NCBI GenBank assembly: GCA_937891595.1
Contig: CALATF010000082.1
Span: forward strand, 1-7,155
Reading direction: 5' to 3'
DNA length: 7,155 nt
Source: an uncultured Clostridia bacterium
Lineage (GTDB): Bacteria > Bacillota > Clostridia > Christensenellales > UBA1242
The first letter of the stretch is position 1. The number at the start of each line of letters is the position of its first letter. This document shows positions 1 through 6,020 of the stretch, one piece after another. Position numbers and translations under genes: made by a program. A model generated the notes under the pieces. The model saw only the letters and a program-made list of their open reading frames with translations. It ran no database searches and was not told where the DNA came from.

Positions 1-1
1 C

Positions 2-373
2 GTTCGTCAGCCTCTCGTGTTCATCTCCGGTGACCCCTCCAATATGAATGCAGAAGCAATCAACTATCTCTTTGCGTGGGATATTGATGAGTCTATCGGT
101 ACAGTAACAGGTGCAGGTCTTATGGGGGTTAACGAAGCTGACTACAACGAAGATACCTTCTACCACGGCTCCGGCGACAGCAAGCTGTTCGACCGTACAT
201 TTGCTAAGACACAGATCAAGAATAAGAACAACACTTATTCTATCAACAAGACAGGTAGCCTTTACGGTCAGACCTACGTTGCTTGCCTCTTTGTAATTTA
301 CACAGATGCCGAAACAGGTCAGAGCGTAACAATTTATTCTGATCTCGCTATCATCGAAAAGCCTGCTCCCTGA
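2..373 (+). CDS. 3' part of an unrecognised higher-GC gene (partial)
   Basis: The frame is open from the left edge, so the true start lies outside the window; an internal GTG at 17 is not a convincing start. It ends at a TGA at 371-373 and gives 123 residues ending in IIEKPAP. I do not recognise the family and see no catalytic motif or membrane segment in this part. The composition is that of a normal soluble protein, rich in Asp, Thr, Tyr and Gly. GC is about 46% by my count over 1-360, and codon choice favours AAG, ACA, GGT, GCT, GAC and ATC, unlike every other gene here. It is transcribed convergently with the phage genes and is the only plus-strand gene. It is probably a host gene or part of an unrelated contig joined here. 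An antisense frame in exact codon register is also open, but its product is rich in Cys and looks artefactual. Confidence 0.7.
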   Translation, partial: VRQPLVFISGDPSNMNAEAINYLFAWDIDESIGTVTGAGLMGVNEADYNEDTFYHGSGDSKLFDRTFAKTQIKNKNNTYSINKTGSLYGQTYVACLFVIYTDAETGQSVTIYSDLAIIEKPAP

Positions 374-441
374 TTGAGCTAAGCTTTGATAGCTTATTAA
401 GATACAATAGTTTCTTAATATAAAAGAAAGCATTGTTCCTC
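374..441. other. junction between higher-GC and AT-rich DNA, with two small inverted repeats
   Basis: This spacer separates two convergent coding frames of very different base composition. It contains a 6-bp inverted repeat (TAAGCT at 380-385 with AGCTTA at 391-396, loop of 5) and a perfect 8-bp one (TATTAAGA at 395-402 with TCTTAATA at 413-420, loop of 10). Neither is followed by a run of T on either strand, so they are weak candidates for a convergent terminator. The switch in composition happens in or near this stretch. It could be a prophage or insertion boundary, or an assembly join. No integrase, tRNA or direct repeat that would mark an attachment site is visible. Confidence 0.45.
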
Positions 442-1041
442 CTAAAAAAGCTGGATATATCTTACTAAATAATTTTTTTGGCTATCAATAGCAAAAAGTC
501 TATCATTATGCAAACATATACTATCAAACTTAGGAACATCTTCAACAATATAAGGCTCGTTATCGCAATACCAAACAAGTAAAGAGTCGCTTGGTGAACA
601 AAAACCTATAACATCTTGTCCATTTACTCTAAAATTTAATGCAACAGGTTCCTCATTAAAAGTAAAATTACTAATTGTATAAATAGTAGGATTAAAAACA
701 AACATATTAAAATAATGCAACTTGTTATCACTACCAAATGCAATTAAAATATAATCATACCTTCCATTAATTTCACTATAGTATTTATATCTCCACATTT
801 TTTTAAAACTGTATTCATTTGTGTAAGTTAGTACCCTCTCATTAGGGCTACTTGTAAGATTAACAGGTAATGTAAGTTCTTCAACGCCACAACCTTCTAT
901 CAGAACGCCTTTATCTACTTTTATATTATAAGCGCTACTAGCAATGCCAAACTTTAAAGAATGTTCATTGTCATCACTATTTATATTCTCTGCAAAATTT
1001 AAAATGGAATATCTTTTTTTATTGTACTTTTTATTAGCCAT
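442..1041 (-). CDS. phage tail/connector protein, apparently C-terminally truncated
   Basis: The product has 199 residues. I chose the ATG at 1041 (MANKKYNKKR) rather than the in-frame ATG at 1056, because GGGAG at 1050-1054 lies 8 bases upstream and the preceding gene stops at 1044. The N-terminus (YSILNFAENINSDD, about residues 11-24), an early Gly-rich turn and the segment PKFDSICLHNDRLFAID (170-186) resemble, from memory, large tail-tubular-B-like or connector proteins of Firmicutes phages. In those the HxxRLFA stretch sits well before the C-terminus. Here the frame stops 15 residues after LFA at a TAG, right beside the composition break, so the gene is probably cut short. Reading through the TAG adds only eight codons before a TAA. 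It lies two bases after the upstream gene and is presumably co-transcribed with it. The assignment rests on remembered patterns and on gene order; a complete small tail protein is the alternative. Confidence 0.55.
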   Translation of the reverse strand: MANKKYNKKRYSILNFAENINSDDNEHSLKFGIASSAYNIKVDKGVLIEGCGVEELTLPVNLTSSPNERVLTYTNEYSFKKMWRYKYYSEINGRYDYILIAFGSDNKLHYFNMFVFNPTIYTISNFTFNEEPVALNFRVNGQDVIGFCSPSDSLLVWYCDNEPYIVEDVPKFDSICLHNDRLFAIDSQKNYLVRYIQLF

Positions 1042-1043
1042 AA

Positions 1044-1613
1044 TTAAATCTCCCATTTTCTACTTGTTAAAACAAAACCTTTAGGTAGAATAATATCTTC
1101 TTTCAATCCATTTAAAAATTTACCTTCCCAAATGGTTGCGTCATCAAATAATCCGCAAATGCAACAATATTCACAGCAAACACCCATAACAATAACATTA
1201 TCATTAACCCTACCAAAGTTAATAACATCATTGATAGTTGTAACTTTTTCAGGATAATATAAATACTCAATACCCATTAAGCCATTTTCGTCAGTTGAGA
1301 TATAATCATCATAAACATCAAACTTAACATCTTTTTTGTCGTTAATTCTAGTAATCTTTTTTATTTTTCTACAACGCTTACTTAACTTTGATAGTTCTAA
1401 AAAATTTTTTTCTATAAGAATATTTTCTTTAGCTTTTAATTCTATATTTTTAGCTAAAATATCACCTACGTTGTTAATTGCAAGTAAAATTTTAGAAAAT
1501 TCTACCTTACCTTCATCACTAACACTATCTAAATTATTTTCTATATATCCTCTTAATAATTCTGTTAAGTTTAGATATATACTTGCAGATTTTAAAACTT
1601 CAGCAACTGTCAT
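1044..1613 (-). CDS. phage head-tail connector / tail-tubular-A-like protein
   Basis: The product has 189 residues. AAGGAG at 1622-1627 lies 8 bases before the ATG at 1613, so the start is well supported. The N-terminal region (1-90) is helical and charged. The C-terminal part has the pattern, as I recall it, of podovirus-type adaptor proteins that sit under the portal: a stretch with Glu-Tyr-Cys (about 146-154), then LFDDATIWEGKFLNGL (155-170) and a final SRKW (184-187). Its position two genes after the major capsid gene and just before a tail-type protein agrees with a neck or connector role. A dense cluster of Cys at 146, 147, 150, 151 and 153 (CCEYCCIC) is unusual. The stop is two bases from the start of the next gene, suggesting translational coupling. 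I cannot separate this from a generic head-completion protein on sequence alone. Confidence 0.55.
   Translation of the reverse strand: MTVAEVLKSASIYLNLTELLRGYIENNLDSVSDEGKVEFSKILLAINNVGDILAKNIELKAKENILIEKNFLELSKLSKRCRKIKKITRINDKKDVKFDVYDDYISTDENGLMGIEYLYYPEKVTTINDVINFGRVNDNVIVMGVCCEYCCICGLFDDATIWEGKFLNGLKEDIILPKGFVLTSRKWEI
1050..1054 (-). promoter_or_regulatory. Shine-Dalgarno site fixing the start at 1041
   Basis: The minus strand reads GGGAG followed by 8 bases and ATG at 1041. This site falls inside the longer in-frame version that starts at 1056, so the shorter start is favoured. Confidence 0.6.
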
Positions 1614-1645
1614 TAAACCTACTCCTTTTAATTATTTTAAGAAAA

Positions 1646-2020
1646 CTAAACCCACCTTGTTTTATCAACGCCATCAAAATTAATTTCAATACTTTTACTT
1701 TGAGCATAATTTAAAAAGCTATTAAACATATCTATATGTTTTTCTTTTAGCAATCTTTCTTTCTTTTCATTTAATTCTTCATTACTTTTAGTAATATCAT
1801 TCAATATCCTTTTTGCATTTTTTATACTTGTTTTATGAGCTTTTAACAATACAGAATAGTCTAACTTTCCTTCACAACAAAAAGCTAAAGTATTATTTTT
1901 TTGACTTTTACAATGAACTTCAAACCTATTTTTAAGTCTATTAAAAATTACAAAATAATTTTTATCAATCTTTTTAAGTCTTTTTACAATGTTAAACAAA
2001 TCTTTTTTTATTTCTTTCAT
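1646..2020 (-). CDS. small phage structural-region protein of unknown function
   Basis: The product has 124 residues. AAGGAG at 2026-2031 lies 5 bases upstream of the ATG at 2020. The N-terminal part carries a Lys-rich helix followed by DKNYFVIFNRLKNRFEVH (about 19-36). This 'Tyr-Phe-Val-x-Phe-Asn ... Phe-Glu-Val-His' pattern resembles, from memory, small proteins found after the capsid gene in Firmicutes phages; no function is known to me. Residues about 66-96 are a Lys/Glu/Asn-rich stretch likely to form a long helix or coiled coil. No membrane segment or signal peptide is seen. The gene is the first after the post-capsid terminator and is followed after 32 bases by the connector-like gene, so it may be a minor head or neck component, made at lower level than the capsid protein. 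Confidence 0.6.
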   Translation of the reverse strand: MKEIKKDLFNIVKRLKKIDKNYFVIFNRLKNRFEVHCKSQKNNTLAFCCEGKLDYSVLLKAHKTSIKNAKRILNDITKSNEELNEKKERLLKEKHIDMFNSFLNYAQSKSIEINFDGVDKTRWV

Positions 2021-2031
2021 TTACTCTCCTT

Positions 2032-2080
2032 AAACACAACCAAAACCCCTAAACATAAAAGTTTAGGGGCTATTGTGTTT
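2032..2080 (-). terminator. two-tier hairpin terminator after the major capsid gene
   Basis: The inner stem is a perfect 9-bp repeat (CCCCTAAAC at 2046-2054 with GTTTAGGGG at 2061-2069, loop of 6). The outer stem is a perfect 8-bp repeat (AAACACAA at 2032-2039 with TTGTGTTT at 2073-2080), with unpaired bases between the two tiers. On the minus strand the inner hairpin is followed by TTTTGG, giving a moderate U-run. On the plus strand the outer stem runs into a T-rich tail. It lies 46 bases after the capsid stop and directly abuts the SD site of the next gene. The expected effect is partial termination that lowers expression downstream of the capsid gene. Confidence 0.75.
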
Positions 2081-2126
2081 TTATTACAAGGGTTGTTTAG
2101 TTCATTTATATTTTTAAAATTTTATA

Positions 2127-3293
2127 TTAAACAGTAGCTTTAATATTGCTAATCTTACCTTGTGCACCTGGTCTATCACAAATAAGTTCAGCATATTTTA
2201 CAAGAACAGCTGAATAAGTAGGAGTTGAAGCACTAGGTATTAAAATATTTCCATTTTCACCTTCTAGCCATTCCCAATCACAAAGTTGATGTAAGTTAAA
2301 ATCTTTAGAATTTAATAAATACATAGTTCCATCTTCAACAAATCTTTCATAAACAATAGGAACGCCAGCATATGTCATAGCTTTATAACCACCAGCAAGA
2401 GTAGTCATATCTAAGTTTCTTCTATATTCGCTAAGATAAGCTTGATATGCATTTCTAACATCACCAGAAACAGCTATAAAATCAACTTGATTTCCACTGT
2501 TTTCTTCAATAGCATTTAGTGCTTTTTGAATCATAACATCATTTATTTCAGTTTCAACAGCATTATTATCGTTAATATAAGGATATAACCATTTATAATT
2601 GCTTCTATCTACACCGTAAAGCATTTTATTTTCATCAGTTAAATCAAATAATCTTTTAATACCAGTAATTTCATTATCTTTAGAACCACTTGCATAAACT
2701 GTGTATCCTTCAGAAATCCCAGTTAAAGCTTCATTGCAAACAATTTGTTTGTTTTTTCTATCTACAAAAGTAATAGTTAAACCTTCTTTAACTAAAGATT
2801 CCCCATTATAAATATCAATCTTCATACCTTCAATAAAATTTCTAACACTATCAAATGTTGGTGTAGCATCAGTAACAGTTGCAAGTTTTGCAGTACCATC
2901 TCCATATAACATACGTCCAAGATTAAAACTGCTAGATTTAATCAAACTTTCCATTTCATCATTAAGTAAGTTTACAAAAGCACCTTTATTTGATTGACTA
3001 GCCCTAATAGCCTTGTCTGTTAAATTTATTGTACCATAAAGGTTTTTTAAACTTGTTTTAAATTGCAAATGATTGTGTCCACTGGCAGTAGGCAAAGTAC
3101 CATCTTCACTACCTGCCCCTATACCACCATTAATACCAAATGGTGCAAGTTTAATAATTTCTTTACCAAAAACATCTTTACTTGTTTGATTTACTCTTGC
3201 TAAAAAAGCATTAGAGTTAATATTAAGTTGTTCACTTAAAACATTTAAGTAAACAGATTTTAACGCATTTTGCGCACTAGTTAATGTTACCAT
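2127..3293 (-). CDS. phage major capsid protein (HK97 fold)
   Basis: The product has 388 residues. I take the ATG at 3293 (MVTLTSAQNALK), because GAGGAG at 3301-3306 lies 7 bases upstream; the longer in-frame version from 3320 would put this SD inside the coding region. Recognisable parts, in order, are an N-terminal helix (about 1-30), a Gly-rich segment (52-68) leading to QFKTSLKNLYGTINLTDKAI, which matches the E-loop-to-spine-helix pattern of HK97-type capsid proteins, then the long helix GAFVNLLNDEMESLIKSS with the following GRMLYGDG. Later come VSGDVRNAYQAYL and AGVPIVYERFVEDGTMYLLN (an A-domain-like pattern), and a C-terminal strand region. It would form the icosahedral shell. There is no long N-terminal delta domain, consistent with the separate scaffolding gene 30 bases upstream. 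A strong SD and the terminator just downstream fit high expression. The family call is confident; the subfamily is not assigned. Confidence 0.92.
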   Translation of the reverse strand: MVTLTSAQNALKSVYLNVLSEQLNINSNAFLARVNQTSKDVFGKEIIKLAPFGINGGIGAGSEDGTLPTASGHNHLQFKTSLKNLYGTINLTDKAIRASQSNKGAFVNLLNDEMESLIKSSSFNLGRMLYGDGTAKLATVTDATPTFDSVRNFIEGMKIDIYNGESLVKEGLTITFVDRKNKQIVCNEALTGISEGYTVYASGSKDNEITGIKRLFDLTDENKMLYGVDRSNYKWLYPYINDNNAVETEINDVMIQKALNAIEENSGNQVDFIAVSGDVRNAYQAYLSEYRRNLDMTTLAGGYKAMTYAGVPIVYERFVEDGTMYLLNSKDFNLHQLCDWEWLEGENGNILIPSASTPTYSAVLVKYAELICDRPGAQGKISNIKATV

Positions 3294-3300
3294 AAATTTT

Positions 3301-3306
3301 CTCCTC
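3301..3306 (-). promoter_or_regulatory. strong Shine-Dalgarno site of the capsid gene
   Basis: GAGGAG sits 7 bases before the ATG at 3293. It decides the start: the alternative ATG at 3320 lies upstream of this site and has no comparable signal. Confidence 0.8.
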
Positions 3307-3323
3307 TTTTTAAAAAGCAATAA

Positions 3324-3968
3324 TTAAAACAAATCTTCAGCTATTTTTCCCGCCTCTTTAATAGTCTTCGGTTTGTTAGGCGGGCTTAAAAAAGTTTTAC
3401 TCCCCCTTTGTGCACTAATTAATGTTGGAGCATCACCTAGAGATAAAACTGAAAAATAATCTTCCATGATTTTGTTTTTAATTTTATTATTGCTATAAAT
3501 ATATTTTTGTAAAAAATCTTCATCTAAAGCCAACTCATCTTTATCCATAAAATTTTCTTTTAAAAACTTGTTCCATGCATTATCCAAGGGGTTGTCACTA
3601 CTAGCAATTTCCTTATCTTGCATAATTATATTAGCCAAGTCTTTTTCATATTTTTTAGCTTTAACATTAGCTTCAAAAAAGCTTTTTACTTTTTCTTCCC
3701 AATCTTTTGATAATTGTTCAGGAGATTTATTCAAACCTTTATCTTCACATTCTTTTTGAAGTTGGGACAATGCCTGACACTTTTTTGTATAATCACTTTG
3801 CAAATTGTTATATGCATTTAAAAGCGTCTCAGCATCTCTAAATTTTCCATACTTGGAGCCCTCAATTTCGTTTAACTCTACCCTATCTTCTGTCTTTTGT
3901 GAAACTTCTTCACCTTGGCTGTTTAAAACTTTTTCAGGTTGTTCCAAGTCTATTTTTTTTACTTCCAT
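3324..3968 (-). CDS. phage capsid scaffolding protein
   Basis: The product has 214 residues and is highly charged, rich in Lys, Glu, Asp and Asn. AAAGGA upstream (core AGGA at 3979-3982, 10 bases before the ATG) supports the start. The N-terminal part carries SKYGKFRDAETLLNAYNNLQ (about 38-57) followed by a Lys/Gln/Glu-rich coiled-coil-like stretch (to about 75). This is the pattern I associate with scaffolding proteins of Firmicutes phages: a 'GKF..ae.LL.AY.nL' helix followed by heptad-like repeats. The C-terminus ends in a basic and hydrophobic helix (TIKEAGKIAEDLF), the typical site of coat-protein binding. It would co-assemble with the capsid protein around the portal and leave or be degraded before maturation. 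The position directly upstream of the capsid gene is the classic one. It is also the most plausible substrate if either upstream metallopeptidase-like protein is an assembly protease. Confidence 0.82.
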   Translation of the reverse strand: MEVKKIDLEQPEKVLNSQGEEVSQKTEDRVELNEIEGSKYGKFRDAETLLNAYNNLQSDYTKKCQALSQLQKECEDKGLNKSPEQLSKDWEEKVKSFFEANVKAKKYEKDLANIIMQDKEIASSDNPLDNAWNKFLKENFMDKDELALDEDFLQKYIYSNNKIKNKIMEDYFSVLSLGDAPTLISAQRGSKTFLSPPNKPKTIKEAGKIAEDLF

Positions 3969-4184
3969 TTTTTTAATATCCTTTTATATTTTATTTTGCA
4001 TTCAAAAAAGATTTACAACTAAATGTTGTAAATCTTTAATTTAATTCGTTTTTTTATTTTTAACTATTAAAGCCATTATTTAATTACATTTTTTAATTTT
4101 TTTATGCCATTTAAAAAAATCAATTCATTAAAACAAACTTATTTGTAAAATTTAATTTTTTAATTTGAAAGGATTGTAATCCTA
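3969..4184. other. 216-base AT-rich non-coding gap
   Basis: No reading frame longer than about a dozen codons with an SD site is present on either strand. The stretch is almost all A and T. It contains the terminator described at 4004-4037, a small inverted repeat just after the upstream gene (AGGAT at 4170-4174 with ATCCT at 4179-4183) and the scaffold SD. I find no convincing -35/-10 pair, although a promoter for the scaffold-capsid unit is expected here because the terminator precedes it. Confidence 0.6.
4004..4037 (-). terminator. strong intrinsic terminator upstream of the scaffold gene
   Basis: A perfect 13-bp stem (AAAGATTTACAAC at 4007-4019 with GTTGTAAATCTTT at 4025-4037) encloses a 5-base loop. 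On the minus strand the stem is followed by a continuous run of T from the six A residues at 4004-4009, the standard rho-independent arrangement. It would end transcripts from the portal and metallopeptidase-like genes before the scaffold-capsid unit. Confidence 0.8.
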
Positions 4185-5102
4185 TTAATTTTCAATAAAA
4201 CCCGTTTCGTCTAAACTATTGTTGCTATTTTCAATTATACTATCTTCAACTTTTTCTGTTTCAATGCTTTTTTTATCTTCTTCTAAATATTTAACATATT
4301 TTCCAAATAAATCAATAACTTCTTCGGCTACACATTGCGTATTATCTTCAATACTATTTTTTTTACATTCCTGCCACATAACCTCAGGAATTTCATCAGC
4401 AAGTTCTTCAATTTGTCTTTGTGTAAAAACATTTACATGTTGGTTACCATCTAAATAATCTTCATCTTTATCAAAAGGTTTAAAATGGTTTATTACGTCA
4501 TAAGCAGTCTTACAAGAAACATGAAGTGCCCTAGATTGCAAACTATCAACTTTCAAATTAAATAAATCTAAAAGAGGCACTCTATCTTTATCAAATTTTA
4601 AAGCACTTTCTTTGGCAAACTTTAAAGTTTCCTCAAAAGAAAACTTATCTGCCATATTTTCGCAGTTTGAAGAATACCATAAAAATTCACTCATATCATC
4701 TACCGCATACGGATAATTACGATTTTGTTCTGGATTTAATTTATCAAGCACAAGACATTGATAAACATGCCTCATTTCATGAGCACAAGTTCTAAATAAA
4801 TCTAAAGGACTGTCACATTTCATAACTTTATCTACAGTCACTCCAAAAGAAGAATAACCTTCTTTTTCATCAAGCCTACAACCACCACCATGATATCCAT
4901 AAACAAAATAAGTATTTACCCTATGCCTAGATATGTTAAACATATTACAATAATAATTTCTAGTTAATCTCATCATTCTATCAGCATATCTGAATTTTTC
5001 AATAGGCGCAAGATTTACATAATCAGAACCCCTTTCTATATGCCAAACAATATCTTGCCTTAAATATTTATCCTCTACAAAATCTAATTTATCTCTTAAC
5101 AT
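4185..5102 (-). CDS. putative phage zinc metallopeptidase, copy A (HEMRH...ExxAD)
   Basis: The product has 305 residues. Residues 108-112 are HEMRH, an HExxH zinc site with Glu109 as the expected catalytic base. Glu148 in CENMADKFS (147-155) has the ExxA(D/N)xF form of the third zinc ligand of gluzincin-type peptidases such as the ImmA/IrrE group. The conserved WYSS (142-145) stands just before it. The whole protein is paralogous to its upstream neighbour: shared KFRYA (36-40), NTYF (63-66), FGV (86-88), PLDLF (99-103) and a C-terminal region around 181-193 and 228-270. The tail (about 271-305) is acidic and probably disordered. No signal peptide or membrane segment is seen, so it should act in the cytoplasm. 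It lies between portal and scaffold, where prohead proteases are often found, so cleavage of scaffold or another head protein is an inference. The SD is weak (AGG about 11 bases before ATG). The start is chosen by length match to the paralogue. Confidence 0.7.
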   Translation of the reverse strand: MLRDKLDFVEDKYLRQDIVWHIERGSDYVNLAPIEKFRYADRMMRLTRNYYCNMFNISRHRVNTYFVYGYHGGGCRLDEKEGYSSFGVTVDKVMKCDSPLDLFRTCAHEMRHVYQCLVLDKLNPEQNRNYPYAVDDMSEFLWYSSNCENMADKFSFEETLKFAKESALKFDKDRVPLLDLFNLKVDSLQSRALHVSCKTAYDVINHFKPFDKDEDYLDGNQHVNVFTQRQIEELADEIPEVMWQECKKNSIEDNTQCVAEEVIDLFGKYVKYLEEDKKSIETEKVEDSIIENSNNSLDETGFIEN

Positions 5103-5135
5103 AAATTAAAACCTACACTTATTCTTTTTATATTA

Positions 5136-5978
5136 TTACTCTAAATTCTGTTCAATATTAACTTGAACGTCTTGTAAGTCCATTATAATAATATCTTTAA
5201 CATCTTCGGCTATTCTTTTTGAATTATCTATAATTCCAAACTTAATTTTAGGTTGATAATTAAAAATATCATAATACTCATCAGATAATTTTTCTATATC
5301 ATCCATTTGCAAACATTTTACATTTTCATCAGGTTGCTCATTAATTTGTTGAATTTCAAAAGATTCTTCTTCATCCTTTAAAAAAGGTTTAGCGATAGAA
5401 TATATTTTTTCTCCTGCTTTATGAAAAGCTTCATCCTTAATACTTTTTAATTTATATTTACAATAATCTAGTTTATTAATATCGCCCTGATAAAGCTCTA
5501 ATCCATTTTTTAAAAAACTTAACATTGTAGAATAAGAAAAATCATCTGCATCTATTTCTGCCCCAGAAGAATACCAACATAAATTATCAAAACTTCCATT
5601 AGTATAGTTTAAAGTTGTTCTATCATCTTCTGTATTCATAAAAGTGTCTTGAAATATATGTCGCATTTCATGAAAACTGATAATAAACAAATCAAGTGGT
5701 TTTCCAAATAAAACACTATTTAAAGAAACACCAAAAGCATGTTTACCATCCTCACTTTCAAAATTAGCACCACTAAAACTATCACAACTAAAAAAATAAG
5801 TATCTACATCTTGCTTGTCTAAATTCCATAATCTACAACAATAATCTTTAGATATATTCATAACTTTATTTGCATACCTAAATTTATCTAAACAACTAAA
5901 ATATTTATACTCTTTCTTACCTATATTTATTAAAGTAATAATTTCATTATTAAGAATATTTTTATTTTCATTATTCAT
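5136..5978 (-). CDS. putative phage zinc metallopeptidase, copy B (HEMRH...ExxAD)
   Basis: The product has 280 residues. HEMRH at 103-107 gives two His ligands and catalytic Glu104. Glu141 in AEIDADDFS (140-148) is the likely third ligand, 34 residues after His107 (36 in copy A). WYSS (135-138) precedes it as in the paralogue. Shared blocks include KFRYA (32-36), TYF (60-62), FGV (82-84), PLDLF (94-98) and the downstream KxKSIKDEAFH region (175-186). By eye about a third of positions match over the first 85 aligned residues, so this is an old duplication with the site intact in both copies. Residues about 201-220 are an acidic linker. No export signal is visible. The portal gene ends 42 bases upstream and copy A starts 33 bases downstream, so one transcript is likely. 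I see no SD before the ATG at 5978, but an in-frame TAA at 5988-5990 rules out a more upstream start. Confidence 0.7.
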   Translation of the reverse strand: MNNENKNILNNEIITLINIGKKEYKYFSCLDKFRYANKVMNISKDYCCRLWNLDKQDVDTYFFSCDSFSGANFESEDGKHAFGVSLNSVLFGKPLDLFIISFHEMRHIFQDTFMNTEDDRTTLNYTNGSFDNLCWYSSGAEIDADDFSYSTMLSFLKNGLELYQGDINKLDYCKYKLKSIKDEAFHKAGEKIYSIAKPFLKDEEESFEIQQINEQPDENVKCLQMDDIEKLSDEYYDIFNYQPKIKFGIIDNSKRIAEDVKDIIIMDLQDVQVNIEQNLE

Positions 5979-6020
5979 GTAATTATTTTATCACGAGATT
6001 TTCAAAAATTCAATAGCAAA

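Noticed and set aside
395..420. Perfect 8-bp inverted repeat as a terminator or attachment site
   Set aside because: There is no T-run on either strand and no matching direct repeat or integrase in the window; it is noted only as part of the junction.
1336..1683. Plus-strand frame of 115 codons across the connector-like and 124-residue genes
   Set aside because: It lies antisense to two genes with good SD sites, has no SD of its own, and its product is a low-complexity Phe/Ile/Leu/Ser-rich chain typical of the reverse strand of AT-rich coding DNA.
3294..3320. Longer capsid start adding nine residues (MLFKKRRKF)
   Set aside because: It would swallow the GAGGAG site that sits correctly before the ATG at 3293.
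4038..4140. TTGATT- and TTGTTT-like -35 boxes for a scaffold promoter
   Set aside because: At 17-base spacing the -10 positions are poor, and such matches are expected by chance in nearly pure AT sequence.
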